The notes under the pieces were generated by a model that was not told where the DNA came from, searched no databases, and worked only from the letters and a program-made list of their open reading frames with translations. A stretch of DNA of 33,242 nucleotides from Bacteroidota bacterium (GTDB taxonomy: Bacteria; Bacteroidota; Bacteroidia; Bacteroidales; VadinHA17). A program made the translations under genes and the position numbers. Shown one piece after another: positions 7,259 to 15,279 of the stretch (positions are counted from its first letter, which is position 1; every line of letters starts with the position of its first letter). The stretch lies in NCBI GenBank assembly GCA_030706785.1, contig JAUZNW010000020.1:1-33242 (forward strand), written 5' to 3'.

Positions 7259-8782
7259 ATGAGTGATAAAAGGATTAAAAGTACATTGATCTCGGTTTAT
7301 TATAAGGATGGGCTTGAAGAAATCCTGAAAACCCTTCATGATCTGGATATAAAGATCTATTCAACCGGCGGCACGTATAATTTTATAAAAGATCTTGGTC
7401 TTCCAGCCGAAACAGTGGAAAGCCTTACAACCTATCCGTCAATCCTTGGAGGAAGAGTGAAAACCCTTCACCCTTCAGTTTTTGGAGGGATCCTTGCCCG
7501 CAGGGAAAATCCTGAGGATTTAAAACAGCTTGATCAATTCAAAATACCTGAAATTGACCTTGTAATAGTTGATCTGTATCCGTTTGAAGAAACAGTCCGG
7601 ACAGTAGATGACGAAAAAGAGATCATTGAGAAGATTGACATCGGGGGTATATCTCTCATAAGGGCTGCTGCCAAAAACTTCAGTGATGTACTTATCATTT
7701 CCGAAAGCAGTCAGTATCCGGCGTTGCTCGAGCTGCTGAAAATCAAAAATGGTTACACATCCATTGAAGACAGGAGACGTTTTGCAGCAGAAGCATTTAA
7801 AACTTCTTCCTACTACGATACCTTGATTTTCAAATATTTTAACAGGAAAGAGGGAGTTGAAACCTTCAGGGAAAGCATAAACAGTGCATATCACCTGCGA
7901 TATGGTGAAAATCCACATCAGAAAGGAATCTTTTACGGAGATCCCGACAGCCTTTTTGATAAACTTCATGGTAAGGAAATATCATACAACAACTTCCTGG
8001 ATATTGATTCCGCACTTTCACTTATTGATGATTTCAATGAAACCACATTTGCGATTATCAAGCATAATAATGCCTGCGGTGTGGCTTCGCGCAAGGATTC
8101 CATGGAGGCATGGAAGGATGCGCTTGCCTGTGATCCGGTTTCTGCATACGGAGGTGTAATTGTCACAAATGTTACAATTGATAAGGCAGAGGCTGCAGAG
8201 ATTGACAAGCTCTTTTTTGAAATAATAATTGCTCCTGAATTTACTGAGCCTGCACTTGAGATACTGAGACAGAAAAAGAACAGAATAATCCTGAAAAGAA
8301 AGACGAAGACTGATGATCAGTTCCGTTTCCGCTCGCTTCTGAACGGGGTGCTCTGGCAGGAAAAAGACTCAAGGACAGAATCAGCTTCAGATATGAAGCC
8401 GGTAACGAAAAAAGTTCCGGCACCGGGTGAGTATGATGATCTGGTTTTTGCGAACAAAATTGTGAAACACAGCAAATCAAACGCGATTGTTCTTGCAAAA
8501 AATAAACAACTTTGTGCGAGCGGAATAGGCCAGACCTCAAGAGTGGATGCACTGAAGCAGGCAATTGAAAAAGCCCATACATTCGGCTTTGACCTCAGGG
8601 GCTCCGTTCTTGCCTCAGATGCCTTTTTCCCTTTCTCTGACTGCGTTGAGATAGCTCATAAGGAAGGCGTGACAGCAGTTGTACAACCGGGAGGATCAGT
8701 CAGGGATAAGGATTCAATTGATTTCTGTTCTGCAAACGGGATGGCGATGGTATTTACCGGCATAAGACATTTTAAACACTAA
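7259..8782 (+). CDS. purH: Bifunctional AICAR formyltransferase / IMP cyclohydrolase PurH
   Basis: Catalyses the last two steps of purine synthesis, AICAR to FAICAR with 10-formyltetrahydrofolate and then to IMP, in the cytoplasm. The 507 residues match the family. The N-terminal cyclohydrolase (MGS-like) domain shows STGGTYNFI and GGRVKTLHP. The C-terminal transformylase shows the catalytic KHNNACG (K268, H269), SAYGG, the AKNKQLCASGIGQTSRVDA segment, LASDAFFPF and the terminal QPGGSVRD...MVFTGIRHFKH. A purine-rich GGGAGAGAG lies about 20 bases before the ATG. It is followed after 23 bases, with no terminator, by mreB, so it probably shares a transcript with the cell-shape genes. Confidence 0.97.
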   Translation: MSDKRIKSTLISVYYKDGLEEILKTLHDLDIKIYSTGGTYNFIKDLGLPAETVESLTTYPSILGGRVKTLHPSVFGGILARRENPEDLKQLDQFKIPEIDLVIVDLYPFEETVRTVDDEKEIIEKIDIGGISLIRAAAKNFSDVLIISESSQYPALLELLKIKNGYTSIEDRRRFAAEAFKTSSYYDTLIFKYFNRKEGVETFRESINSAYHLRYGENPHQKGIFYGDPDSLFDKLHGKEISYNNFLDIDSALSLIDDFNETTFAIIKHNNACGVASRKDSMEAWKDALACDPVSAYGGVIVTNVTIDKAEAAEIDKLFFEIIIAPEFTEPALEILRQKKNRIILKRKTKTDDQFRFRSLLNGVLWQEKDSRTESASDMKPVTKKVPAPGEYDDLVFANKIVKHSKSNAIVLAKNKQLCASGIGQTSRVDALKQAIEKAHTFGFDLRGSVLASDAFFPFSDCVEIAHKEGVTAVVQPGGSVRDKDSIDFCSANGMAMVFTGIRHFKH

Positions 8783-8805
8783 CCAAAAATAAAAAATCTC
8801 GTTAG

Positions 8806-9828
8806 ATGGGACTTTTTTCATTCTTGACACAGGAGATTGCGATTGACCTCGGAACAGCCAATACGGTTATCATCCACAATGATAAGATAGTTGTCGATGA
8901 ACCGTCAATTGTGGCAATTGATAAAAACACGGGAAAGCTGATCGCAATCGGTGAAGAAGCGCGCCAGATGCATGGCAAAACCCATGAAAATATAAAGACT
9001 GTCAGACCACTGCGCGATGGTGTAATAGCCGATTTCAACGCAGCTGAGCTAATGATCAGGGGAATGATCAAAATGATCAATACCGGATCGAAATTCTTTA
9101 CACCATCACTAAAAATGGTTGTCTGCATTCCTTCCGGGAGCACCGAGGTTGAACTGCGTGCTGTCCGTGATTCATCGGAGCATGCCGGCGGACGGGAAGT
9201 TTACATGATCTATGAACCGATGGCTGCAGCAATAGGTATAGGACTTGATGTTGAAGCACCTGAAGGCTCCATGGTTGTGGATGTAGGCGGCGGTACAACA
9301 GAAATAGCGGTTATTGCACTCGGCGGTATAGTCTGCAATAAGTCAATCAGGATAGCCGGGGATGGATTTACTGCTGATATCCAGGCATATATGAGGCATC
9401 AGCACAATATTAAGATCGGCGAAAGAACCGCTGAGGATATAAAGATTGCGGTCGGAGCAGCACTTCCGGATATTGATAACCCTCCGCCCGATTATATTGT
9501 CAGGGGACCTAATATAATGACTTCCCTGCCTATTGAAATCCCGATCTCCTACCAGGAGATTGCATACTGTCTCGATAAATCCCTCACAAAGGTTGAAGCA
9601 GCTCTTCTGAATGTGCTGGAGCAGACTCCTCCAGAACTATATGCTGATATAGTAAACAAGGGAGTCTACCTGGCCGGTGGTGGGGCAATGTTAAGGGGTC
9701 TCGACAAGCGTCTTGCAGATAAAATAAACATAAACTTCAACGTGGTCGAGGATCCTATTCATGCAGTTGCGAGAGGAACCGGAGTTGCCCTTAAGAATGT
9801 CGACAAGTTCCCGTTCCTGATGAGATAA
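8806..9828 (+). CDS. mreB: Rod shape-determining protein MreB
   Basis: Bacterial actin homologue that polymerises under the inner membrane and positions the elongasome. The 340 residues match the family. Phosphate-1 motif IDLGTANT (about 13-20), phosphate-2 motif VVDVGGGTTEIAV (about 157-169), the DEPSIVAID segment and the adenosine motif LAGGGAMLRGL are all present. The N-terminal MGLFSFLTQE is the amphipathic membrane-binding start typical of MreB. It is the first of five cell-elongation genes and lies 13 bases before mreC. Confidence 0.97.
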   Translation: MGLFSFLTQEIAIDLGTANTVIIHNDKIVVDEPSIVAIDKNTGKLIAIGEEARQMHGKTHENIKTVRPLRDGVIADFNAAELMIRGMIKMINTGSKFFTPSLKMVVCIPSGSTEVELRAVRDSSEHAGGREVYMIYEPMAAAIGIGLDVEAPEGSMVVDVGGGTTEIAVIALGGIVCNKSIRIAGDGFTADIQAYMRHQHNIKIGERTAEDIKIAVGAALPDIDNPPPDYIVRGPNIMTSLPIEIPISYQEIAYCLDKSLTKVEAALLNVLEQTPPELYADIVNKGVYLAGGGAMLRGLDKRLADKININFNVVEDPIHAVARGTGVALKNVDKFPFLMR

Positions 9829-9841
9829 TCTGAAGGATCAG

Positions 9842-10663
9842 ATGAGAAATCTGCTAAACTTTCTTCTGAAGTACAATAATCTTATTGTCTTTCTTGTTCT
9901 GGAAGGAATAGCATTGTCTTGGCTTACAACCGGAAACAGTTATCACAATTCAAGAATTGTAAGAGGTATGCAGGGAATTACCAGGGGTATACAGGAAAAA
10001 ATAACAAACACCAGGAGTTACCTTAGCCTGAAGGATGTGAACTCCCGTCTGGCCCTTGAAAATGCAGATCTCAAAAACACTATCCAAAGATTTTCAAATA
10101 AAACAAACCTTAGGTTTGTCCCGGTTAAAGACACTAATTTCAAACAACAATACCAGTATATTTCTGCAAGGGTCATTAACAATTCTGTGAACAAGCAAAA
10201 GAATTTCTTCACAATTGACAAGGGAAGGGCCCAGGGGATTAAGGCTGATATGGCTGTGACCAGTGGCGATAATGTGGCCGGGGTTATTATAGGTTGCTCG
10301 CAAAACTACTCGGTCGCCATTTCACTTTTGAATATCGACTTCAGGGTAAGCGCCAGGATAAAATCAAACGGATATTTTGGTTCACTCAGTTGGGATGGGA
10401 AAAATTACAGGCATGCCATACTGAATGAAATACCCCAGCATATCATCATCAGTGTGGGTGATACTATCGAAACCACCGGCTATTCTGCAATATTTCCTGA
10501 AGGAATAAGTATAGGTACCATCAGTGATTTCAGGAAAAGCGGAAGTGATTTCTACAGGATAACAGTTGAACTTTTTACTGATTTCAGGAAACTGTCGTAC
10601 TTAAAAGTGATAGGTAATCTGAAGAGAACAGAGCAAATCGAACTGGAAAGGAAATTCCAATGA
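9842..10663 (+). CDS. mreC: Rod shape-determining protein MreC
   Basis: Bitopic scaffold linking MreB and MreD to PBP2. The 273-residue protein has one N-terminal transmembrane segment (about 10-30), a short coiled coil (SLKDVNSRLALENADLKN, about 61-78) and a periplasmic beta-barrel-like domain with the family signatures AVTSGDNVAGVI and GYFGSLSWDG. The position between mreB and mreD confirms the call. It overlaps mreD by four bases (ATGA), implying translational coupling. Confidence 0.94.
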   Translation: MRNLLNFLLKYNNLIVFLVLEGIALSWLTTGNSYHNSRIVRGMQGITRGIQEKITNTRSYLSLKDVNSRLALENADLKNTIQRFSNKTNLRFVPVKDTNFKQQYQYISARVINNSVNKQKNFFTIDKGRAQGIKADMAVTSGDNVAGVIIGCSQNYSVAISLLNIDFRVSARIKSNGYFGSLSWDGKNYRHAILNEIPQHIIISVGDTIETTGYSAIFPEGISIGTISDFRKSGSDFYRITVELFTDFRKLSYLKVIGNLKRTEQIELERKFQ

Positions 10664-11166
10664 TCAATTCCATTTTAAAGTTCGGAGCAATTGCAATCAT
10701 CCTGATTTTGTTGCAGATCCTGCTGTTCAACAATATTCAGTTCAGCGGATATGTGAATCCTTATGTTTATGTGATGATAATACTGCTGCTGCCTGCTGTT
10801 ACTCCCCCATGGCTTATCCTGGTCGTGGCGTTTCTAACGGGGCTTGTAGTCGACCTGTTCTCAGGTTCGCCCGGAATGCACTCTTCAGCAACGGTTTTGG
10901 CAGGTTTTTCGCGTCAGTATGTTTTAAGGATTATTGCTCCAAGGGATGGATATGAATCAAGTTCAGACCTGTCAATGAAAGCTTACGGCGTCAGGTGGTT
11001 TTTCATTTATACTACGGTTATTGTCCTTATCCATCATACAGCTTTATTCTATCTTGAGGTTTTCAGGCTCTCTCAGTTTTTCAGAACATTTCTGAGGGTA
11101 CTGCTCAGCTCAGCCTTTACTATCGGTTTTATCATGCTCATTGAGCGTTACAGGAAGAGAAGATGA
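10660..11166 (+). CDS. mreD: Rod shape-determining protein MreD
   Basis: A 168-residue multi-span inner-membrane protein of the elongasome. Hydrophobic segments run near residues 8-26, 30-50, 52-72, 108-128 and 140-160. MreD is poorly conserved, so the call rests on length, membrane character, a VDLFSGSPGMHSSA segment (VDxFxGxxG-like, typical of the family) and its place between mreC and the PBP2 gene. It begins inside the mreC stop. Confidence 0.9.
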   Translation: MINSILKFGAIAIILILLQILLFNNIQFSGYVNPYVYVMIILLLPAVTPPWLILVVAFLTGLVVDLFSGSPGMHSSATVLAGFSRQYVLRIIAPRDGYESSSDLSMKAYGVRWFFIYTTVIVLIHHTALFYLEVFRLSQFFRTFLRVLLSSAFTIGFIMLIERYRKRR

Positions 11167-11176
11167 CCGATCCATT

Positions 11177-13006
11177 ATGAAAGATGCATTCATAAACAGG
11201 AAGTATTTAGTAATTGGGCTTATAGTCCTGGCTTCCCTTATCCTCCTTACCAGGCTTTTTATCATCCAGGTAGTGAAGAACACATACAGATTATCGGCTG
11301 ACAATAACGTTCTGAGATACGTAACCCAGTATCCGGCAAGGGGTTTGATATTTGACAGGAACAAAAAGCTGATGGTTTACAACCAGGCGGCCTATGATCT
11401 TATGGTTGTTCCAATACAGGCGACAAGGATAGATACCGCAGGCTTATGCAGCCTGATCGGGATCACAAAATCCTCCTATAAAGAGAGGATGAATGCTGCC
11501 ATTGCCTATTCCCGCCGTGCTCCCTCGGTCTTTGTCAAGCAGATCTCTGCTGAATCTTATGCCAGGCTGCAGGAAAAACTGTTCATGTTTCCCGGATTTT
11601 ACGTCCAGCCCAGGACACTGAGAAAGTATTCCAAACCAATCGCAGCCCACCTTCTCGGCTATGTAAGCGAGGTGGATGAACCACTCATTAAAAAAGATCC
11701 TTATTATAAGCCTGGCGACTATATCGGAAAGCTTGGGATCGAGGAAGCCTATGAAAAGGATCTCAGGGGGAAGAGAGGAGTAAATATTTACCTTGTCGAT
11801 GTTTACAGCAGGATAAAAGGTTCTTATGCAGACGGAAGGCTCGATACTGTTGCAGTACAGGGAGAGGATATTATATCCACGATGGATATGGATCTACAGG
11901 CGTATGGGGAATACTTAATGCGGAACAAATCGGGAAGCATTGTTGCGCTCGAGCCTAAAACAGGGGAAGTTCTTGCGCTGGTATCATCACCAAACTATGA
12001 TCCTACCCTGCTGGTGGGGAGGGTCAGATCTGAAAACTTCGCGAAACTGAGTGCGGATACAGTTCTGCAGCCGTTGTTCAACAGGGCACTGCAGGCCAAA
12101 TATCCCCCCGGATCGACGTTCAAGCCAATGAACGGGCTTATCGGCCTTCAGGAAGGTGTTATCATGCCTTCCACTCTGTTTGGATGCAACAACGGATATC
12201 TCTTTGTAAAATGCCATTCCCACAGCTCGCCGCTGGATCTGATTCACGGGATATCGAATTCGTGCAATTCATATTTCTGTCAGACATACAGGAGGATACT
12301 GGAAAATCCGAAGTATCCTACCGTAGAGGATGCCTATAGTAAATGGAGGGAGTACCTGGGTGAATTCGGTTTCAGTAAAAAGCTTGGAATTGAGCTTACA
12401 AATGAGCTTCCGGGTCTTATTCCCTCACCAGCTTACTTTGATAAATATTATGGAAAAAACAGGTGGAAAGCTCTGACGGTAATATCAATGGCAATAGGGC
12501 AGGGAGAGGTTGAAACCACTCCTTTGCAGATGGCCAATATGGTGGCCGCAATTGCTAACCGTGGTTATTACTATATTCCTCATATAGTCAAATCGATCGG
12601 AGGGGGAAGGCAGATAAACCAGCGGTATCTGACAAAGAATGCAATCGATATCAGTCCTGAGAATTTTGAAACAATTATTCAGGGTATGGAAGAAGCTGTG
12701 AACGGGGAAGGCGGAGCAACAGCCAGAATAGCGGCATTGAAAGATATCATTGTTTGCGGCAAAACAGGAACTGCTCAGAACCCTCATGGCAAAGACCATT
12801 CGGTTTTTATCGCTTTTGCTCCCAAGGACGATCCTCAGATCGCAATTTCTGTGTACGTTGAGAATGCGGGATTCGGAGCCACTTACGCAGCTCCGGTCGC
12901 AAGCCTGATGATTGAAAAATATATCAAAGGGGAAATTACAAATAAAGCCATGGAACAAAGAATGGCTGATCTTAATCTTTTGCCGGAAGTTGACACGAAA
13001 CGTTAA
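11177..13006 (+). CDS. mrdA: Penicillin-binding protein 2 (elongasome transpeptidase MrdA)
   Basis: Class B PBP that cross-links peptidoglycan during elongation, working with RodA. At 609 residues it has an N-terminal anchor (about 9-28), a dimerisation/pedestal domain (with RGLIFDRN) and a transpeptidase domain. The active-site motifs are STFK (S313, K316), S362-C-N364 and K529-T-G531. The start at 11177 (MKDAFINRKYL) was preferred to an in-frame start at 11141, which would overlap mreD by 26 bases; 11177 leaves a normal n-region and has GGAAGAGAAG upstream. Followed by rodA after 13 bases. Confidence 0.95.
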   Translation: MKDAFINRKYLVIGLIVLASLILLTRLFIIQVVKNTYRLSADNNVLRYVTQYPARGLIFDRNKKLMVYNQAAYDLMVVPIQATRIDTAGLCSLIGITKSSYKERMNAAIAYSRRAPSVFVKQISAESYARLQEKLFMFPGFYVQPRTLRKYSKPIAAHLLGYVSEVDEPLIKKDPYYKPGDYIGKLGIEEAYEKDLRGKRGVNIYLVDVYSRIKGSYADGRLDTVAVQGEDIISTMDMDLQAYGEYLMRNKSGSIVALEPKTGEVLALVSSPNYDPTLLVGRVRSENFAKLSADTVLQPLFNRALQAKYPPGSTFKPMNGLIGLQEGVIMPSTLFGCNNGYLFVKCHSHSSPLDLIHGISNSCNSYFCQTYRRILENPKYPTVEDAYSKWREYLGEFGFSKKLGIELTNELPGLIPSPAYFDKYYGKNRWKALTVISMAIGQGEVETTPLQMANMVAAIANRGYYYIPHIVKSIGGGRQINQRYLTKNAIDISPENFETIIQGMEEAVNGEGGATARIAALKDIIVCGKTGTAQNPHGKDHSVFIAFAPKDDPQIAISVYVENAGFGATYAAPVASLMIEKYIKGEITNKAMEQRMADLNLLPEVDTKR

Positions 13007-13019
13007 TATATGGTCCAGG

Positions 13020-14414
13020 ATGGACAAGGCAACAATAATCATCTTCCTTGTGATGATTATTGCCGGCTGGTTCAACATTTATGCTGCTGTGTACAATGAA
13101 GAGCACACAAAGATACTCGATCTGTCACAGCGCTATGGCAAACAATTCGTGTGGATCATTGCAACACTGATAATTGCTGTATTTGTAGTTGTGATCGACT
13201 CAAGGTTCTATTTCTTCTTTGCTTTCTTCATTTACGGAGGATTGATGTTCTTACTGTTTCTGGTGTTACTGCTCGGGAAGGACATCAACGGGGCAAGGTC
13301 ATGGTTTCAGATCGGTGCGTTTAACCTCCAGCCTTCCGAGTTCGCAAAGATCGGCACCGCTCTTGCCCTCGCGGCGTACCTGAATGCACGGAGGCATGAT
13401 CTGTCAAGGCTGTCAGTTTTTGTTACTTCAATAGGTATAATCTTTTTTCCGGCACTGCTGATCGCACTTCAGCCTGACATGGGTTCGACAGTAGCTTATT
13501 TTGCCCTGTTTATAGTGCTTTTCCGTGAAGGGATGAGCCCCTATTTATTCATATCCGGCATCATAATGTTCATTCTGTTCTTTTGCGCTCTTATTTTCAA
13601 AATTGCCTTTGTTTCATTAGCTTTAATAATCACCGCGTTTATAGTAGCCTTGGCTGCTACCCGAAAATGGAAATTATGCCTTGCCGGTGCAGCCATTTTT
13701 GCCTCTATCACTTTCATCGTATATCTGCTCAGCAACACCATATTCAAATCAACGGGCGATGAGATGATACTCTTCCTTTCGGTTATTCTTTCCGGAGCGG
13801 TCTACGCATTTTATATTTACAGCAAGAGGTCCTTAACGGTTCTTATTATTTACCTGTTTCTTTTCGGAAGCCTCGGGTTCCTCAATTCGGTTGATTTTGC
13901 TTTTAACAGGCTTTTAAAACCGCATCAGAAGGAGAGAGTTGAAATAATGCTCGGCATCAGGTCTGATCCTCACGGCACGGGATATAATCTCAATCAGTCA
14001 ATTATTTCAATAGGTTCAGGAGGTTTTTCGGGTAAGGGATATCTAAAGGGAACCCAGACCAAATTCAAATTCGTCCCTGCCCAGAGCACTGACTTTATTT
14101 TCTGCACTGTCGGTGAGGAATGGGGATTCCTCGGATCCTTTGTTGTGATCGCAATGTACGTTATTCTTCTCGTCAGGCTTGTTATTCTGGCGGAACGGCA
14201 AAGATCTGATTTCTCAAGGATATACGGTTATGGGGTGATCTCAATCCTGTTTGTTCATTTTTTCATCAATATCGGCATGTCGGTAGGGATAGTTCCCGTG
14301 ATCGGTATTCCACTGCCATTCTTTAGCTACGGCGGTAGTGCCCTGTGGGCATTTACTATACTTCTGTTTATTTTCCTTAGGCTTGATGCAAGCCGGACCG
14401 AGTACCTGGTATGA
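13020..14414 (+). CDS. rodA: Rod shape-determining protein RodA (SEDS peptidoglycan glycosyltransferase)
   Basis: Polymerises lipid II into glycan strands with PBP2. The 464-residue multi-span protein shows SEDS signatures: GARSWFQIGAFNLQPSEFAK, ALQPDMGS, the HQKERVEIMLG...DPHGTGYNLNQS segment with the conserved DPxG loop, GKGYLKGTQ and STDFIF..GEEWGF, ending in PLPFFSYGGS. It is longer than RodA of proteobacteria because extra hydrophobic sequence (about 170-270) sits between the two conserved halves, as is common in Bacteroidota. The start at 13020 (MDKATIII) was chosen over an upstream ATG at 12912 that would lie within mrdA. Its stop abuts the stop of the opposite-strand gene with no spacer. 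Confidence 0.95.
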   Translation: MDKATIIIFLVMIIAGWFNIYAAVYNEEHTKILDLSQRYGKQFVWIIATLIIAVFVVVIDSRFYFFFAFFIYGGLMFLLFLVLLLGKDINGARSWFQIGAFNLQPSEFAKIGTALALAAYLNARRHDLSRLSVFVTSIGIIFFPALLIALQPDMGSTVAYFALFIVLFREGMSPYLFISGIIMFILFFCALIFKIAFVSLALIITAFIVALAATRKWKLCLAGAAIFASITFIVYLLSNTIFKSTGDEMILFLSVILSGAVYAFYIYSKRSLTVLIIYLFLFGSLGFLNSVDFAFNRLLKPHQKERVEIMLGIRSDPHGTGYNLNQSIISIGSGGFSGKGYLKGTQTKFKFVPAQSTDFIFCTVGEEWGFLGSFVVIAMYVILLVRLVILAERQRSDFSRIYGYGVISILFVHFFINIGMSVGIVPVIGIPLPFFSYGGSALWAFTILLFIFLRLDASRTEYLV

Positions 14415-15026
14415 TCAGAATGGAATTGTTATTCTGTGAGAGATCTCTATTCCAAAATCTTTCTCAACATAATCGATCAGCTGCGGAAAGAACTCCATGA
14501 AATCATCCTGGAGTGAATAATAGTTCTTCTTAAGAGCCTTCATGGCAAATCTGGTTTCATTCGGAAGCGATGAACGCTTGCTAAGTGTATTAAAAACATG
14601 ACGGATTCCGCTTCTTGTCTGGTAAGATTCAATCCAGTTGTTAATTATGAAGAATGGCATCATCTTCCTCACTTCGTCAGGCAGGATTTCATAGTTGTTC
14701 ACCATAGCCCTGTAAAAATTGTATGTTACACTCTCAAGCGGCCTGCGCGAAAAAAAATCCCATTCACGGGTCAGGAAGTGATCGTAGATGATATCAATTA
14801 TAACTCCCGAATATTTGTGGTACTTCCTGGTAAAGAAGATCTTGCTTCTGTGGACAACCGGATGGCTGTCGGTGAAACCATCGATGTGTCTGTGAAGTAT
14901 GATGCCCTTCCTGATAAGATCCGGATACCTGAGATAATCGCGGCCCTTTACATAATCCCCTATGTAGTTTCCGATGATGATTTTATCAGAATCACCGGAC
15001 AGGTAGATATGGGCCAGAACATTCAT
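14415..15026 (-). CDS. acpH: Acyl carrier protein phosphodiesterase (AcpH, DUF479)
   Basis: Member of the AcpH family, which removes 4'-phosphopantetheine from holo-ACP. The 203 residues match the family length. Recognisable are the start MNVLAHIYLS, GNYIGDYVKG, GIILHRHIDGFTDSHP with the metal-binding HR.ID and D-HP residues, and VIIDIIYDHFLTREW. It stands alone, tail to tail with rodA and divergent from the 15280 gene. Family assignment is strong; that the Bacteroidota member hydrolyses ACP is inherited from E. coli AcpH. Confidence 0.88.
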   Translation of the reverse strand: MNVLAHIYLSGDSDKIIIGNYIGDYVKGRDYLRYPDLIRKGIILHRHIDGFTDSHPVVHRSKIFFTRKYHKYSGVIIDIIYDHFLTREWDFFSRRPLESVTYNFYRAMVNNYEILPDEVRKMMPFFIINNWIESYQTRSGIRHVFNTLSKRSSLPNETRFAMKALKKNYYSLQDDFMEFFPQLIDYVEKDFGIEISHRITIPF

Positions 15027-15181
15027 ATCGCGATATAATAGTACAAAGAATTTGGATATGCCTGCTAAGTCGAAAACATATTCTTTAACATATTTTTCAG
15101 GATACTTAGAAACAATTCTAAATAATTAAATATCAGGTCAATATCCATAGAAAACAAGGAATTAAAAAATATTCCGGAATG

Positions 15182-15213
15182 TTCGGATTTTATATATGCA
15201 AATTATAAATTTG
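15182..15213 (+). promoter_or_regulatory. Bacteroidota-type promoter of the cDPG synthetase-like gene
   Basis: TTCG (15182-15185) is followed after 20 bases by TAAATTTG (15206-15213), a complete match to TAnnTTTG. The likely start is near 15219, giving a leader of about 60 bases. The -7 box lies inside an 11-bp inverted repeat, described separately. Confidence 0.55.
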
Positions 15214-15238
15214 TCGTTTTACTTCACAATTTATAATT
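15201..15238. repeat. 11-bp inverted repeat spanning the promoter
   Basis: AATTATAAATT (15201-15211) and AATTTATAATT (15228-15238) are exact reverse complements separated by 16 bases. The left arm overlaps the -7 box and the right arm falls just after the expected transcription start, the placement of a repressor operator. The arms are very AT-rich, so chance is possible. Within the left arm CAAATT-ATA-AATTTG (15199-15213) is a smaller palindrome. Confidence 0.6.
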
Positions 15239-15279
15239 CATATACCTCGAATTAAAATCTAACTTAACAGGAAGCACCC

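Noticed and set aside
12485-13078. Open frame of 197 codons on the minus strand
   Set aside because: Antisense to the PBP2 transpeptidase domain and the rodA start; cysteine-rich random composition.
14416-14436. CAGAAT/ATTCTG inverted repeat at the rodA-acpH junction as a bidirectional terminator
   Set aside because: Only six base pairs, inside the acpH coding end, with no T-tract on either strand.
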